64,000 nucleotides of DNA, from contig CALJNE010000018.1 in the NCBI GenBank assembly GCA_937982115.1, forward strand, positions 1 through 64,000, read 5' to 3'. The stretch is from an uncultured Bacteroidales bacterium. Lineage in GTDB: Bacteria; Bacteroidota; Bacteroidia; Bacteroidales; ML635J-15. The notes under the pieces are model-generated. The model ran no database searches and was not told the DNA's origin. It saw nothing but the letters and a program-made list of their open reading frames with translations. Shown here piece by piece: positions 16,583-25,437 of this stretch; position 1 is the stretch's first letter, and each line of letters begins with the position of its first letter. Made by a program: the position numbers and the translations under genes.

Positions 16583-18034
16583 ATGACTAACGAGATTAAA
16601 CAAAAAACTGTTTTTGCTCTTAAATGGGTTACGCTTCTTCAGGCAAGCACTACCATAGGACAGTTTTTGATACGCTTTATTCTTGCAAACATTCTCTTCC
16701 CTGATGAAATTGGGCTAATAGCCATAGTTACGGTAGTTACAGAGCTTATGGTTACGGCTGCGGATATGGGATTCAATGCTGCCATTATACAGAGAAAAAA
16801 ACTTAAAAATTCTCATTTAAGCACTGCATTTTTTCTAAACATCGGCTCGGCAATTGTTTTAATGTTTTTAGTAATTGTATTTTCATATCCGCTTTCAGTC
16901 TTTTTTAATGATGTAAGATTATCCGAGCTTTTTAAAATTGTTTCGTTTATAATTTTAATTCGTGCATCAGTTTCTGTTCAAATAGGTTTGCTCGACAGAA
17001 AATTGAGATTCAAAAAAATAGTTATTCTTTCTCTTGTTGCATTGATATTTAGTTCCATTGCAAAAATTATTCTTGCAAAAAACGGCTACGGAGCAAAAAG
17101 TATTGCCTACGGCGACATTTTAAATCAACTTATAATTGCAGGATATTTATGGATAACTTCCTCGTGGATACCATCAATTAAAAAAGTAACAAAACAAGCA
17201 TTTCGGGAATTGTTTTCTTTCGGCGGAAACATTATGCTTGTTAACACAATAAATATGTTAAGTTCCAAATTGGATACAATGCTAATCGGTAGAATTGCAG
17301 GTACTTTTGCAACAGGCTTATTTTCTATCGCTGCTTTGGTATCCGACACATTAGTTTCAATTATAAACAACATTGTACAGAGAGTTCTTTTTCCGAGTTT
17401 TTCAAGAATACAGGACGATAAATCAAAAATGCGTACAGGATATTTACAAGCCACAAAATACATCAGCTTATTAGGAATTCCAATATGTATAGGAATATTT
17501 TTTCTGGCTGATGAAATTGTAAACTTGTTCCTGCAAGAAGCCTATAAACCGGCAATAATACTTATAAAAATACTATCATTCAGAGCAGTTTTTAATTCAA
17601 TGGGCGGAATACTTTGGGGACAGGTATTAAAAGCAACCGGAAAATCACGTCTAGTATTGATATTAACTATTGTAAAACTTTTCGCTCTTGTAGTGTTTGT
17701 TTATGCAGGTTCGTTTTTCGGTCTTGAAGGAATCGCCGCAGCAACAGTTTTTTATGGAGCTGTATTTCGTTTTGTATATCAGCACTTCATTAACAGAATC
17801 ATCGAAATTAAAATGTTTGAATATATTAAATCTCTTTTCCCTGCCTTAGCATCAACTTTTTTAATGGCAATTTCAATATTTTTAATTCAATTATTATTGA
17901 AGCAGTCTGGTATAAATAATTATCCTTACGTCGTGATAACACTTTTCATAGGAGGACTAACCTACCTCAGCTCCTTCTATCTGCTCTTCAAAAAAGACTT
18001 TACAGAATTATTAAAAATGCTAAGAAATAGATAG
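16583..18034 (+). CDS. Wzx-type polysaccharide flippase
   Basis: 483-residue inner-membrane protein of the MOP superfamily (Polysacc_synt_3 type) with about 12-14 hydrophobic segments. The N-terminal KQKTVFALKWVTLLQASTT...FPDEIGLIAIV and the central FSFGGNIMLVNTINMLSSKLD segment are typical. It should move undecaprenyl-linked oligosaccharide across the inner membrane. It follows the ATP-grasp gene after one base and precedes an M28 peptidase gene that has its own -7 box, so transcription may be both coupled and re-initiated. No Wzy-type polymerase gene was seen nearby. Confidence 0.85.
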   Translation: MTNEIKQKTVFALKWVTLLQASTTIGQFLIRFILANILFPDEIGLIAIVTVVTELMVTAADMGFNAAIIQRKKLKNSHLSTAFFLNIGSAIVLMFLVIVFSYPLSVFFNDVRLSELFKIVSFIILIRASVSVQIGLLDRKLRFKKIVILSLVALIFSSIAKIILAKNGYGAKSIAYGDILNQLIIAGYLWITSSWIPSIKKVTKQAFRELFSFGGNIMLVNTINMLSSKLDTMLIGRIAGTFATGLFSIAALVSDTLVSIINNIVQRVLFPSFSRIQDDKSKMRTGYLQATKYISLLGIPICIGIFFLADEIVNLFLQEAYKPAIILIKILSFRAVFNSMGGILWGQVLKATGKSRLVLILTIVKLFALVVFVYAGSFFGLEGIAAATVFYGAVFRFVYQHFINRIIEIKMFEYIKSLFPALASTFLMAISIFLIQLLLKQSGINNYPYVVITLFIGGLTYLSSFYLLFKKDFTELLKMLRNR

Positions 18035-18055
18035 TGGGGATTGGGACATAATTTT

Positions 18056-18063
18056 TACCTTTG
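18056..18063 (+). promoter_or_regulatory. -7 promoter element of the M28 peptidase gene
   Basis: TACCTTTG, 12 bases before the ATG at 18076. It overlaps the longer TTG start at 18061, which is therefore not used. Confidence 0.5.
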
Positions 18064-18075
18064 CAAAAAAAACTA

Positions 18076-19521
18076 ATGAAAACGCATTTTTTAACTGCAC
18101 TCATTTTATTTTTCGTTGCAAAAAATCTTATTTGTCAGTCAATTTCCCAAGAAAATCTTAAGGATAATTTAAAGATTCTCGGAAGCATTGAGTTGAAAGG
18201 CAGGTTACCCGGAACACAAGGTTACGATATTGCGGCTGATTTTTGCATTCAAAAATTTAGAGAGTATGGAGTAAAGAATTTCTCGGGAATAAACAACTAC
18301 AAACAATTTTTTAAATTAGAAAACAACAGAATTATCGGACCATGTGATTTTAATATTATTCATGCCGAAAGAGGATTTCTGAAACTCAAACATGGAACGG
18401 CATATACTCTTAGAGGTTTTACCGGCAGTGCTACAGGAACTTTTGATGTCGTATTTTGCGGATACGGAATTTCCTCTGAGAATTACGATGATTACAAAAA
18501 CGTTAATGTAAAAAATAAAGCCGTTATTATTTACAAAGCCAATCCAAAATTTGAAAATTTAAATGTTGAACCGTTTAGTATTCGAAGTCGCATAAAGACG
18601 GCCGCTGAAAAAGGTGCTGCAGCAGTAATTTTTGTTAACACTCCCGCTACCAAAAATTCTCACCCTATTGGTAGTGTTATGGACGGAAAAGGCGAACATT
18701 TTCACAACATACCCGCAATCGAAATTGACCACCAAACTACAGAATTATTTTTTGATGGCAGCGGTGTTAGTTTTGCCGACACTTACAACACTATTATCGA
18801 ACAAAAAGCTCCAAACTCAATCGAACTCAAATCTAAGGCAATGCTTGACATCAAAGCAATTTACAATCCCGCTGTTGATTTTTATAATATTATTGGCTAC
18901 ATCGAAGGTAAAAATGTTTCAAAAAAAGACGAATACATACTCCTTACAGCACATTTAGACCATGTTGGCAGTCAGTGTGAGGTTGTTTTCCCGGGAGCAA
19001 ATGATAATGCAAGCGGGAGTGCTGCTATTCTCGAATTGGCAAGATATTTTTCGGAATATAAACCGGAACACAGTATTATCTTTGCATTGTTAACAGCAGA
19101 AGAATCCGGACTTCAAGGGGCAGAATTTTTAGCAGCAAACTTGCCTGTAAGTTCAAATAAAATTATTGCAGCTTTAAATTTTGATTGTATTGCTTCAGGC
19201 GACAGCATCCAGTTAGGAAATGGACTTACAAATCCCGAATTATTTAAACTTGCAAAATCCCTTGACAAGAACAATCTTGTTATTAAAGACACCTGGTCAA
19301 ACGGCGGTGCTGATTTAACACCTTATGTAAAGTCCGGAATTCCGGGATTATATTTTGTTACAAAATATTCTTATACAAATCTTCATTTGCAAACCGATAC
19401 TTTCGAAAACTGCAATCTCGATTTATTTGAAAAAGTAGTTATACTTGCTGCAGAATTGATTAAAAATATAGATAAAGGAAAATACGAACGCGAAAACATA
19501 CTTAAATCAGAAACTGAATGA
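18076..19521 (+). CDS. Secreted M28 family aminopeptidase with inserted PA domain
   Basis: 481-residue exported zinc peptidase. Signal peptide MKTHFLTALILFFVAKNLIC, then an N-terminal lid, a protease-associated-type insert (about 125-270), and the M28 catalytic domain. Zinc ligands are visible: His/Asp in LTAHLDHVG, Asp in PGANDNASG, Glu pair in TAEESG, Asp in LNFDCIASG and His in YTNLHLQTDTF. The stop overlaps the next start in ATGA, so it is translationally coupled to a glycosyltransferase gene. A secreted peptidase inside a glycan operon is unusual; a second M28 gene lies at 61907-63208. Confidence 0.88.
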   Translation: MKTHFLTALILFFVAKNLICQSISQENLKDNLKILGSIELKGRLPGTQGYDIAADFCIQKFREYGVKNFSGINNYKQFFKLENNRIIGPCDFNIIHAERGFLKLKHGTAYTLRGFTGSATGTFDVVFCGYGISSENYDDYKNVNVKNKAVIIYKANPKFENLNVEPFSIRSRIKTAAEKGAAAVIFVNTPATKNSHPIGSVMDGKGEHFHNIPAIEIDHQTTELFFDGSGVSFADTYNTIIEQKAPNSIELKSKAMLDIKAIYNPAVDFYNIIGYIEGKNVSKKDEYILLTAHLDHVGSQCEVVFPGANDNASGSAAILELARYFSEYKPEHSIIFALLTAEESGLQGAEFLAANLPVSSNKIIAALNFDCIASGDSIQLGNGLTNPELFKLAKSLDKNNLVIKDTWSNGGADLTPYVKSGIPGLYFVTKYSYTNLHLQTDTFENCNLDLFEKVVILAAELIKNIDKGKYERENILKSETE

Positions 19522-20639
19522 AAATCTGCCATATCACTACGGTACATCCTCGCTTTGATGTTAGGATTTTTCATAAAGAATGTCAATCTTTAAACAATGA
19601 ATTTAAAGATGTTTCTTTAATAGTTGCCGACGGGCTTGGAGATACAGTTTCGAACCATATTAAAATTTACGATATAGGAAAAGCAAAAGGACGAAAAGAA
19701 CGTTTTGTAAAAACTGTAAACATAGCTCTTAAAAAAGCCTTAAGTATAAAAGCAGATGTCTATCACATTCATGACCCGGAACTTTTAAGAATAATTAAAA
19801 AATTAAAAAAATCCGGAGCTGCCGTAATATATGATGCACATGAAGACCTCCCCCGACAAATCCTCAACAAACCATATATTCCGAAATCATTACGAAATTT
19901 TATTTCACTGATAATTGAAAAATACGAAAACAGAAAAGCAAAAATTGCAAACGGAATAATTGCTGCTACCCCACATATAAGAGACAGATTTTTAAAAATC
20001 AACCCAAACACAACCGACGTAAACAACTTCCCTAAAATTGACGACATTGTTTATAACGATAATTGGGATGAACGAGAACTTGCAATTGCATACATTGGAG
20101 GAATTTTTAAAACACGCGGCATACTCGAAACTCTCGAAGCAATAAAAGACAGCAATATAAAACTGCTTCTGGCAGGAAAGTTTTCTCCAGAAACTCTCGA
20201 AGCTGAATCTAGAAACCATTCGGGATGGAAAAATGTAATTTACTTCGGATTTCTCGACCGAAACGGGATAAACGATATTCTAAAACAAGCCCGTATTGGC
20301 ATGGTAATATTAGAGAATACACCAAGTTATATAGTTTCGCTGCCGGTAAAAATGTTTGAATATATGGCTGCAGGGTTACCTGTTATGGCTTCAGATTTTG
20401 ATTTATGGAAAAATATTGTTGAAGCCGAAAATTGCGGAATTTGTGTAAACCAAAAAGACGTGAATGAAATCAATCAAAAATTAAATCAAATCATTACTAA
20501 TACTGAACTGCTCAAAGAAATGGGTAGAAACGGCAGAAATGCTGTCATAAATAAATATAACTGGAGTATTGAAGAAAAAAAACTTATATCTTTTTACAAA
20601 AATTTAATGAAAAACAATAATGAGGATATTGCTGATTAA
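19518..20639 (+). CDS. GT4 family glycosyltransferase
   Basis: 373-residue GT-B fold enzyme expected to transfer a sugar from a nucleotide donor to a lipid-linked acceptor at the inner membrane. The N-terminal half has MKICHITTVHPRFDVRIF and the HIHDPELL motif; the C-terminal half has YIGGIFKTRG and the donor-binding segment SLPVKMFEYMAAGLPVMASD. It starts inside the stop of the M28 gene (4-base overlap), and the next glycosyltransferase starts 20 bases before its own stop. Sugar specificity cannot be read from sequence. Confidence 0.87.
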   Translation: MKICHITTVHPRFDVRIFHKECQSLNNEFKDVSLIVADGLGDTVSNHIKIYDIGKAKGRKERFVKTVNIALKKALSIKADVYHIHDPELLRIIKKLKKSGAAVIYDAHEDLPRQILNKPYIPKSLRNFISLIIEKYENRKAKIANGIIAATPHIRDRFLKINPNTTDVNNFPKIDDIVYNDNWDERELAIAYIGGIFKTRGILETLEAIKDSNIKLLLAGKFSPETLEAESRNHSGWKNVIYFGFLDRNGINDILKQARIGMVILENTPSYIVSLPVKMFEYMAAGLPVMASDFDLWKNIVEAENCGICVNQKDVNEINQKLNQIITNTELLKEMGRNGRNAVINKYNWSIEEKKLISFYKNLMKNNNEDIAD

Positions 20640-21855
20640 TCATTATGCAGGCTCTCCAGAAATGGGGATGGAATTTCGTCCATACTATTTTGCAAAACAA
20701 TGGGTTGATGCAGGTCATGATGTTTTTATTTTAGTTGCAGATAACTCTCATCTACGGAAAAAAAAGATAAAAATCAAAAAAAGTTTTGAAAAGCAAGATA
20801 TTGACGGCATAAAGTATTTTTGGATTAAAACCCCTGAATATAATGGTAACGGAGTTTCAAGGGTATTGAATATTTTCAGCTTCGTTTTTAAAAGCTATTT
20901 AAATGCAAAAAGACTTGCCAGAGAAATAAATCCGGATATTGTTATTGCCTCATCAACATACCCCATAGATAACTACACTGCCCGAAGAATTGCAAAACTT
21001 TCAGGAGCAAAACACATTTACGAAGTTCATGATTTATGGCCACTCTCTCCAATGGAACTTGGTAAAATGTCGAAATATCACCCGTTTATAATGATTATGC
21101 AGCATGGAGAGAATTTCGCTTACAAACATTGCGATGCGGTAATTTCGATGCTGCCGAACACAAAAGAGCACATGCAAAATCATGGACTCGACCTAAAAAA
21201 ATGGCATTACGTACCTAATGGCATTAATCCCGAAGAATGGGAAAATCCCTCAGATATTCCAGACATGCACAAAACTATTCTTGAAAATCTAAAACGTGAA
21301 AATAAAACAATAATCGGATATGCCGGTGGTCATGCTATTTCAAATGCTCTCGATACACTAATTGAAGCTGCCCAAATTTTACAAGAAAATAAAACATTAC
21401 AATTTGTACTTGTAGGTGACGGAGTTGAAAAAAACAGATTAATGGAAAAAGCCTCTAAACTTTCAAATGTTATTTTTCTAGACCCTATTCCAAAAAATTC
21501 AATCCCTCGTTTACTTGAAAAAATGGATATACTTGTTCTAGGAACACAAAAAAGCAATTTGTACAAGTATGGTATCAGCATGAACAAACTTATGGATTAT
21601 ATGATGGCAGGCAAGCCAATAGTTCAATACATTAGCGGTTACAATTTTATTGAAATTGCAGCTGCAGGTTTGTGTTGCGAATCCGAAAATCCACGGCAAC
21701 TTGCTGATTGCATTTTAAAATTGTCCGAAGCATCCATCGAAGAACAAAAACACTACGGAGAAAATGCAAAAAAATTCGTTATCGAAAATCACAATAATAG
21801 AATCTTGTCCCAAAAATGTCTTGATATTTTTAATCAACTTACAACTTCTTTTTAA
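20620..21855 (+). CDS. GT4 family glycosyltransferase, WbuB-like
   Basis: 411-residue GT-B enzyme with the start MRILLINHYAGSPEMGMEFR and the segment YEVHDLWPLSPMELG, typical of WbuB/N-acetyl-fucosamine transferase-like proteins. The donor-binding region is seen at GYAGGHAISNALD and MNKLMDYMMAGKPIVQY. It overlaps the preceding glycosyltransferase by 20 bases, implying coupled translation, and converges with the Wzz-like gene by a 17-base overlap of the two coding ends. Role: later step of surface-glycan repeat-unit assembly (inference). Confidence 0.87.
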   Translation: MRILLINHYAGSPEMGMEFRPYYFAKQWVDAGHDVFILVADNSHLRKKKIKIKKSFEKQDIDGIKYFWIKTPEYNGNGVSRVLNIFSFVFKSYLNAKRLAREINPDIVIASSTYPIDNYTARRIAKLSGAKHIYEVHDLWPLSPMELGKMSKYHPFIMIMQHGENFAYKHCDAVISMLPNTKEHMQNHGLDLKKWHYVPNGINPEEWENPSDIPDMHKTILENLKRENKTIIGYAGGHAISNALDTLIEAAQILQENKTLQFVLVGDGVEKNRLMEKASKLSNVIFLDPIPKNSIPRLLEKMDILVLGTQKSNLYKYGISMNKLMDYMMAGKPIVQYISGYNFIEIAAAGLCCESENPRQLADCILKLSEASIEEQKHYGENAKKFVIENHNNRILSQKCLDIFNQLTTSF

Positions 21856-22612
21856 TTTCAATTATTGCAGAAACCAAAAGTCCCAGCAAAAATCCGATTA
21901 CAAAGGACACTGCTACACTTTTTGTTAAACTCTTATTGGAACGAATAAATAACTGATTGTTTATAATAGTGAATTTTTGTAATTTAGAGAGTTCCTCTTC
22001 CAGCAATGTTTTTCTATCATGTAAATCAAGCATCTGTTTAAATATATCTCCGGCATAGACTGAGCCTTGAACATTGCTTTCAGAACTTATTGCAATAATA
22101 TTTGCCTGAAGAGTATTTAGCTCTGCTATTTCTTTGTTTATATCTTGTAATAACTGTGAAACATATTTTCGGCGAGATTCAATAGTATTTTTTACATAAG
22201 GTATTTCATTCAAATAATTCATAAGACCTTCGGAAAATTTCCCCAATTTTTCGACATCATAAAAATGTACTGAAATTTTTACGGCGTTTGTTATTCCTGT
22301 GTCTAAATCAAAATACCTGATTGATTTTGCTACGTCATAGGGAATATTCAGTTTTTCGGACACAGAATCGTATTGTTCAGACAGAATGAATAATCTGACA
22401 GGACTTACAAGTTCGTAAACAATTTGTTTGTTTATTACGGGACTGGTCGCAATAATTGTAGTTTTATAATATTTTTTGCCATAAAAATGATTAAGTATTC
22501 CTGCCAATAATGCTACGAGTATTGATAATATTATTATTTTAAAGTATTTCTTAATAAAATTAATTACATTTCTAATAAGTGTCAAAAAATCAATTTGATT
22601 GGTATTTTCCAT
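21839..22612 (-). CDS. Wzz-like chain-length/co-polymerase protein
   Basis: 257 residues with two membrane segments, near 20-42 (IIILSILVALLAGILNHFYG) and near 230-252 (VAVSFVIGFLLGLLVSAII), enclosing a periplasmic helical domain with a coiled-coil region around residues 145-215. This two-helix topology fits Wzz/PCP proteins that set glycan chain length; no tyrosine-kinase domain is attached. Last gene of the DUF4199-GT2-Wzz operon, starting two bases after the GT2 gene. Confidence 0.72.
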   Translation of the reverse strand: MENTNQIDFLTLIRNVINFIKKYFKIIILSILVALLAGILNHFYGKKYYKTTIIATSPVINKQIVYELVSPVRLFILSEQYDSVSEKLNIPYDVAKSIRYFDLDTGITNAVKISVHFYDVEKLGKFSEGLMNYLNEIPYVKNTIESRRKYVSQLLQDINKEIAELNTLQANIIAISSESNVQGSVYAGDIFKQMLDLHDRKTLLEEELSKLQKFTIINNQLFIRSNKSLTKSVAVSFVIGFLLGLLVSAIIEIKKKL

Positions 22613-22614
22613 AT

Positions 22615-23565
22615 TTAAATTTCTTTTTCGATTTGATAATAATTTCTATCACTTGATGAACGAGATATCAACTCTCCCAAAAATCCGGTAAGGAATAATT
22701 GCGTTCCGATAATCATTGCAACTAAGGCAATATAAAAATACGGATTGGAAGTAATTCGTTCGAGGCGTATTCCATGCGACACAGCCCATAATTTATGAAA
22801 GCCAATGTATGCGCTGGCAGCAAATCCTATTAAAAACATTAAAGTTCCCAGAACGCCGAATAAGTGCATTGGCTTCTTGCCAAACCCTGTAATAAACAAT
22901 ACTGATAATAAATCAAGATAACCATTAACGAAACGTTCGAAACCGAATTTTGTTTTTCCGTATTTTCGAGGACGATGTGCAACTACCTTCTCTCCTATTT
23001 TCACGAATCCTGCTTGTTTTGCAATTACAGGGATATAACGATGCATTTCGCCATAAATCTCAATACTTTTAACGACTTTTGCCCTGTATGCTTTTAATCC
23101 GCAGTTAAAATCATGAAGTTTTATGCCGGTAAATACTCTAACCGTAAAATTAAAAAATTTGCTTGGCAATGTTTTGCTGATTGGGTCATAACGTTTTTTC
23201 TTCCATCCCGAAACAAGGTCATATTTTTCTTCTTTTATCATCCTGTAAAGTACGGGAATTTCATCGGGAGAATCCTGCATATCGGCATCCATAGTAATAA
23301 CTACATCTCCATTTGAAGCCTGAAAACCTACCTGCAAGGCAGCAGATTTTCCGTAATTTCTCCGAAAGCTTATTCCCCTGACTATATCAGAATATTTTTG
23401 TTTTAGCGATTCAATCACAGTCCAGGAATTATCATTACTGCCGTCATCAACGAAAATTATTTCAAAAGATTTACCGGAATTATCCAGAACCTTAACAATC
23501 CATTCCGTTAACTCCGGCAACGACTCTTCTTCGTTGTATAATGGAATAACTATTGAAATATCCAT
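22615..23565 (-). CDS. GT2 polyprenyl-phosphate glycosyltransferase
   Basis: 316-residue membrane enzyme similar to dolichyl-/undecaprenyl-phosphate sugar transferases (DPM1/ArnC/GtrB type). GT2 catalytic domain: SIVIPLYNEEESL at the N-terminus, VDDGSNDNSW, the DXD-type TMDADMQDSP near residue 94, and a C-terminal pair of membrane segments (about 230-255 and 270-295). It would load a sugar onto a polyprenyl phosphate for use on the outer face of the inner membrane. Second gene of the reverse operon; four bases after the DUF4199 gene. Confidence 0.9.
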   Translation of the reverse strand: MDISIVIPLYNEEESLPELTEWIVKVLDNSGKSFEIIFVDDGSNDNSWTVIESLKQKYSDIVRGISFRRNYGKSAALQVGFQASNGDVVITMDADMQDSPDEIPVLYRMIKEEKYDLVSGWKKKRYDPISKTLPSKFFNFTVRVFTGIKLHDFNCGLKAYRAKVVKSIEIYGEMHRYIPVIAKQAGFVKIGEKVVAHRPRKYGKTKFGFERFVNGYLDLLSVLFITGFGKKPMHLFGVLGTLMFLIGFAASAYIGFHKLWAVSHGIRLERITSNPYFYIALVAMIIGTQLFLTGFLGELISRSSSDRNYYQIEKEI

Positions 23566-23568
23566 AAA

Positions 23569-24114
23569 TTATTCTTCTTCAGTTTTTATTTCTTTCATGA
23601 TTTCCGTAAAAGAATCAGCTTTCTTTTTCACAAAAATACCGGTAATCAAAGCTATAACAGCCCCTTGAAATACTGTGGTAATAACAGAAAAGAAAGCCAT
23701 ACTTCCGGGAATCATAATATATTTTTCGTTGTATTCATAAGCCATTTTAATCTGAGATTCCGGAAGTTCCTGTTCGTAAAGCTGCATTTTTACCATGTCA
23801 AGCATTTTCGTTAATTCTTCCGGTGCAATCCATTTATAAAAAATATAAGTGTAAATTCCCATCATAACAGCTCCTAACAATAACATTATAAGTGTTTTGC
23901 CGTAAAGTTTGCCATAACTTATTAACCCTTCATTAACATTATCGCGGAAATGTTTCTGAACAAAAAAGATTGTTACTAAAAAAACTAATATGCTAATCCA
24001 GCCAATGGCTTTGTTTTGTCCCAAATTAAAAATCCAAATTAATAGACTCATCAGAACCATAGGAGCAATCATTACCGCTCCATAGCTAAGATAATTTTTA
24101 AAATTGCTGTTCAT
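23569..24114 (-). CDS. DUF4199 membrane protein
   Basis: 181-residue inner-membrane protein with four hydrophobic segments, matching the DUF4199 family that commonly precedes a GT2 gene in Bacteroidota. Function unknown. The ATG at 24114 is chosen: the frame could extend to 24141, but that would put the start inside the consensus -7 box. First gene of the DUF4199-GT2-Wzz operon, transcribed away from the SRP RNA gene. Confidence 0.8.
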   Translation of the reverse strand: MNSNFKNYLSYGAVMIAPMVLMSLLIWIFNLGQNKAIGWISILVFLVTIFFVQKHFRDNVNEGLISYGKLYGKTLIMLLLGAVMMGIYTYIFYKWIAPEELTKMLDMVKMQLYEQELPESQIKMAYEYNEKYIMIPGSMAFFSVITTVFQGAVIALITGIFVKKKADSFTEIMKEIKTEEE

Positions 24115-24138
24115 AATATCAGTTTTTAAAATAATGTT

Positions 24139-24146
24139 CAAATATA
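24139..24146 (-). promoter_or_regulatory. -7 promoter element of the DUF4199 operon
   Basis: TATATTTG on the minus strand, 24 bases upstream of the ATG at 24114. Divergent from the SRP RNA promoter. Confidence 0.6.
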
Positions 24147-24199
24147 TTTAGTTTTTTTAAAAAAATATCAATCTAAGTTTGATTTTAAATAAATTTTTG

Positions 24200-24207
24200 T
24201 ATTTTTG
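24200..24207 (+). promoter_or_regulatory. -7 promoter element of the SRP RNA gene
   Basis: TATTTTTG ends four bases before the SRP RNA's terminal stem, a spacing that fits the expected start site. Confidence 0.65.
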
Positions 24208-24211
24208 CAGC

Positions 24212-24307
24212 GGGTAAGTCTTATACGACCAGCTCCCGCCCAACTCCCCCAGGTCAGGAATGAAGCAAGGGTAAGCGGTTGAGCGGTGCGATGTAAGTAA
24301 CTTACCC
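24212..24307 (+). ncRNA. ffs: Small bacterial signal recognition particle RNA
   Basis: About 96 nt. The conserved apical domain is present (CCCCCAGGTCAGGAATGAAG, then CAAGGGTAAGCGG, at about 24246-24277), which binds the Ffh protein. The ends GGGTAAG (24212-24218) and CTTACCC (24301-24307) form the closing stem, followed directly by a six-T tract acting as terminator. It guides nascent membrane proteins to the translocon together with Ffh and FtsY. Confidence 0.93.
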
Positions 24308-24313
24308 TTTTTT

Positions 24314-24623
24314 ATTTTATTCCAAAAAATCCGGAAAGTAATTTATAATGTTTTTCTGAATGGATATTTGCTGTAGATAAAAATTAGTTCGATTAATAAC
24401 CCTATAATTGATTTATAAAATTACTTTTGGAAGATAGAAGATATATGAATGTGTTGTTCATATTCTCAAAGATAAAAGCGAAATAATTCGACTAATGTTT
24501 AAAAAATTTCATTAACTTAAAATTGTTTGCTTTAATTTCTAAAATATCATTTAAAAATTATTGCACGTCATTTGATGATTTAATTGAAATATTTATTTTT
24601 GCTTAACATTAAACCTTACTAAA
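24314..24623. other. Intergenic stretch without recognisable gene
   Basis: Between the SRP RNA terminator and the first direct repeat. AT-rich, with no open frame above about 15 codons and no stable RNA recognised. A TACTTTTG promoter-like octamer at 24422-24429 is part of AATTACTTTTGGAAG, which partly resembles the direct repeat downstream. It may be eroded sequence. Confidence 0.5.
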
Positions 24624-24680
24624 TTATTTGCCAAAAATGGATGATAAGATTACTTTTGGTAAACTTATAAACGAGTTAGC
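24624..24680 (+). repeat. Direct repeat, left copy, flanking TSUP gene
   Basis: 57-base element, matching 25801-25857 at 55 of 57 positions. It contains an imperfect inverted repeat TTTGCCAAAA (24627-24636) / TTTTGGTAAA (24654-24663) and a TACTTTTG -7-like octamer (24651-24658). From base 24637 it also reads as the first codons of a protein. Confidence 0.85.
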
Positions 24681-24690
24681 CTCATTGTAA
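24637..24690 (+). pseudogene. Truncated start of an HU/IHF-like gene, left copy
   Basis: The repeat encodes MDDKITFGKLINELA followed by SL and a stop. The first 15 residues look like the N-terminus of Bacteroidota HU/IHF-family DNA-binding proteins (pattern M-x-x-K-[IL]-T-F-x-x-[LI]-[VI]-x-x-[LI]-A). The rest of that protein (about 75 more residues) is absent. The two copies differ in this segment by a silent change and a conservative Leu/Ile change. This suggests coding ancestry, but the identity rests on only 15 residues. Confidence 0.45.
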
Positions 24691-24714
24691 AACAACACCG
24701 AAAAGACAGAAAAT

Positions 24715-25437
24715 TTGACGACAGAACTAATCATATTATTCGCAATTTCGTTTCTCGCGGCGACAATTTCAGGAGCGGCAGGTTTTGGCGGTGCATTAGT
24801 TTTGCTTCCCATTTTGACTGAAATAGTTGGAATTAAAGCAGCCGTTCCTATTTTAACAATAGGACAAATATTTGGTAACGCTTCAAGAGTTTGGTTCGGT
24901 AGACACGAACTGAAATGGAAACCAATTATTTTCTTTTTGCTTACAGCAATTCCATTGACAATTTTGGGCAGTTACTTGTTTACCGACATTGATAGCAACA
25001 AAATCAAAATAGGCATTGGCATTTTTCTAATTACCTTGGTCATTTACCGCAGGACTAAAATTAAGAAAATTGCTCTTGGCGACAAAGGAATGTTACTCGG
25101 TGGCGGACTTACAGGTTTTTTATCAGGACTTGCCGGAAGTGCAGGACCGCTTGGTGCTGCTTTTTTTCTCGGTCTTAACTTGAAAGCTACCGCATACATA
25201 GCAAGTGAAGCATTTACCGCATTGACAATGCACCTGATTAAGACAATTGTTTACAAAAAATATTCTCTAATTGGACATATCGAACTTTACTATGGAATTT
25301 TTATTGGTGTAGCAATGATTTTGGGCAGTTATACAGGAAAGAAAATAATCGAGAAATTGAGCCGAGAAAAATTTATTTTGCTCGTTGAAATTTTGCTCAT
25401 AATATCAGGTATTCAGTTAATATGGACAGCGATATGA
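24715..25437 (+). CDS. TSUP family (sulfite exporter TauE/SafE-like) transporter
   Basis: 240-residue inner-membrane protein with about seven to eight hydrophobic segments, the length and pattern of TSUP proteins. The N-terminal repeat signature SGAAGFGGALVLLPIL and its internal counterpart GFLSGLAGSAGPLGAAF are both visible. TSUP members move sulfite, organosulfonates or other small anions; substrate unknown here. The only usable start is the TTG at 24715, since an in-frame stop lies at 24688-24690. By eye the gene is richer in G+C than its neighbours. It sits alone between two 57-base direct repeats, suggesting acquisition as a unit. Confidence 0.82.
   Translation: MTTELIILFAISFLAATISGAAGFGGALVLLPILTEIVGIKAAVPILTIGQIFGNASRVWFGRHELKWKPIIFFLLTAIPLTILGSYLFTDIDSNKIKIGIGIFLITLVIYRRTKIKKIALGDKGMLLGGGLTGFLSGLAGSAGPLGAAFFLGLNLKATAYIASEAFTALTMHLIKTIVYKKYSLIGHIELYYGIFIGVAMILGSYTGKKIIEKLSREKFILLVEILLIISGIQLIWTAI

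Noticed and set aside
24715-25437. Composite transposon carrying TSUP
   Set aside because: No transposase, no terminal inverted repeats at the edges of the segment, and the direct repeats look like gene 5' ends instead of insertion-sequence ends.
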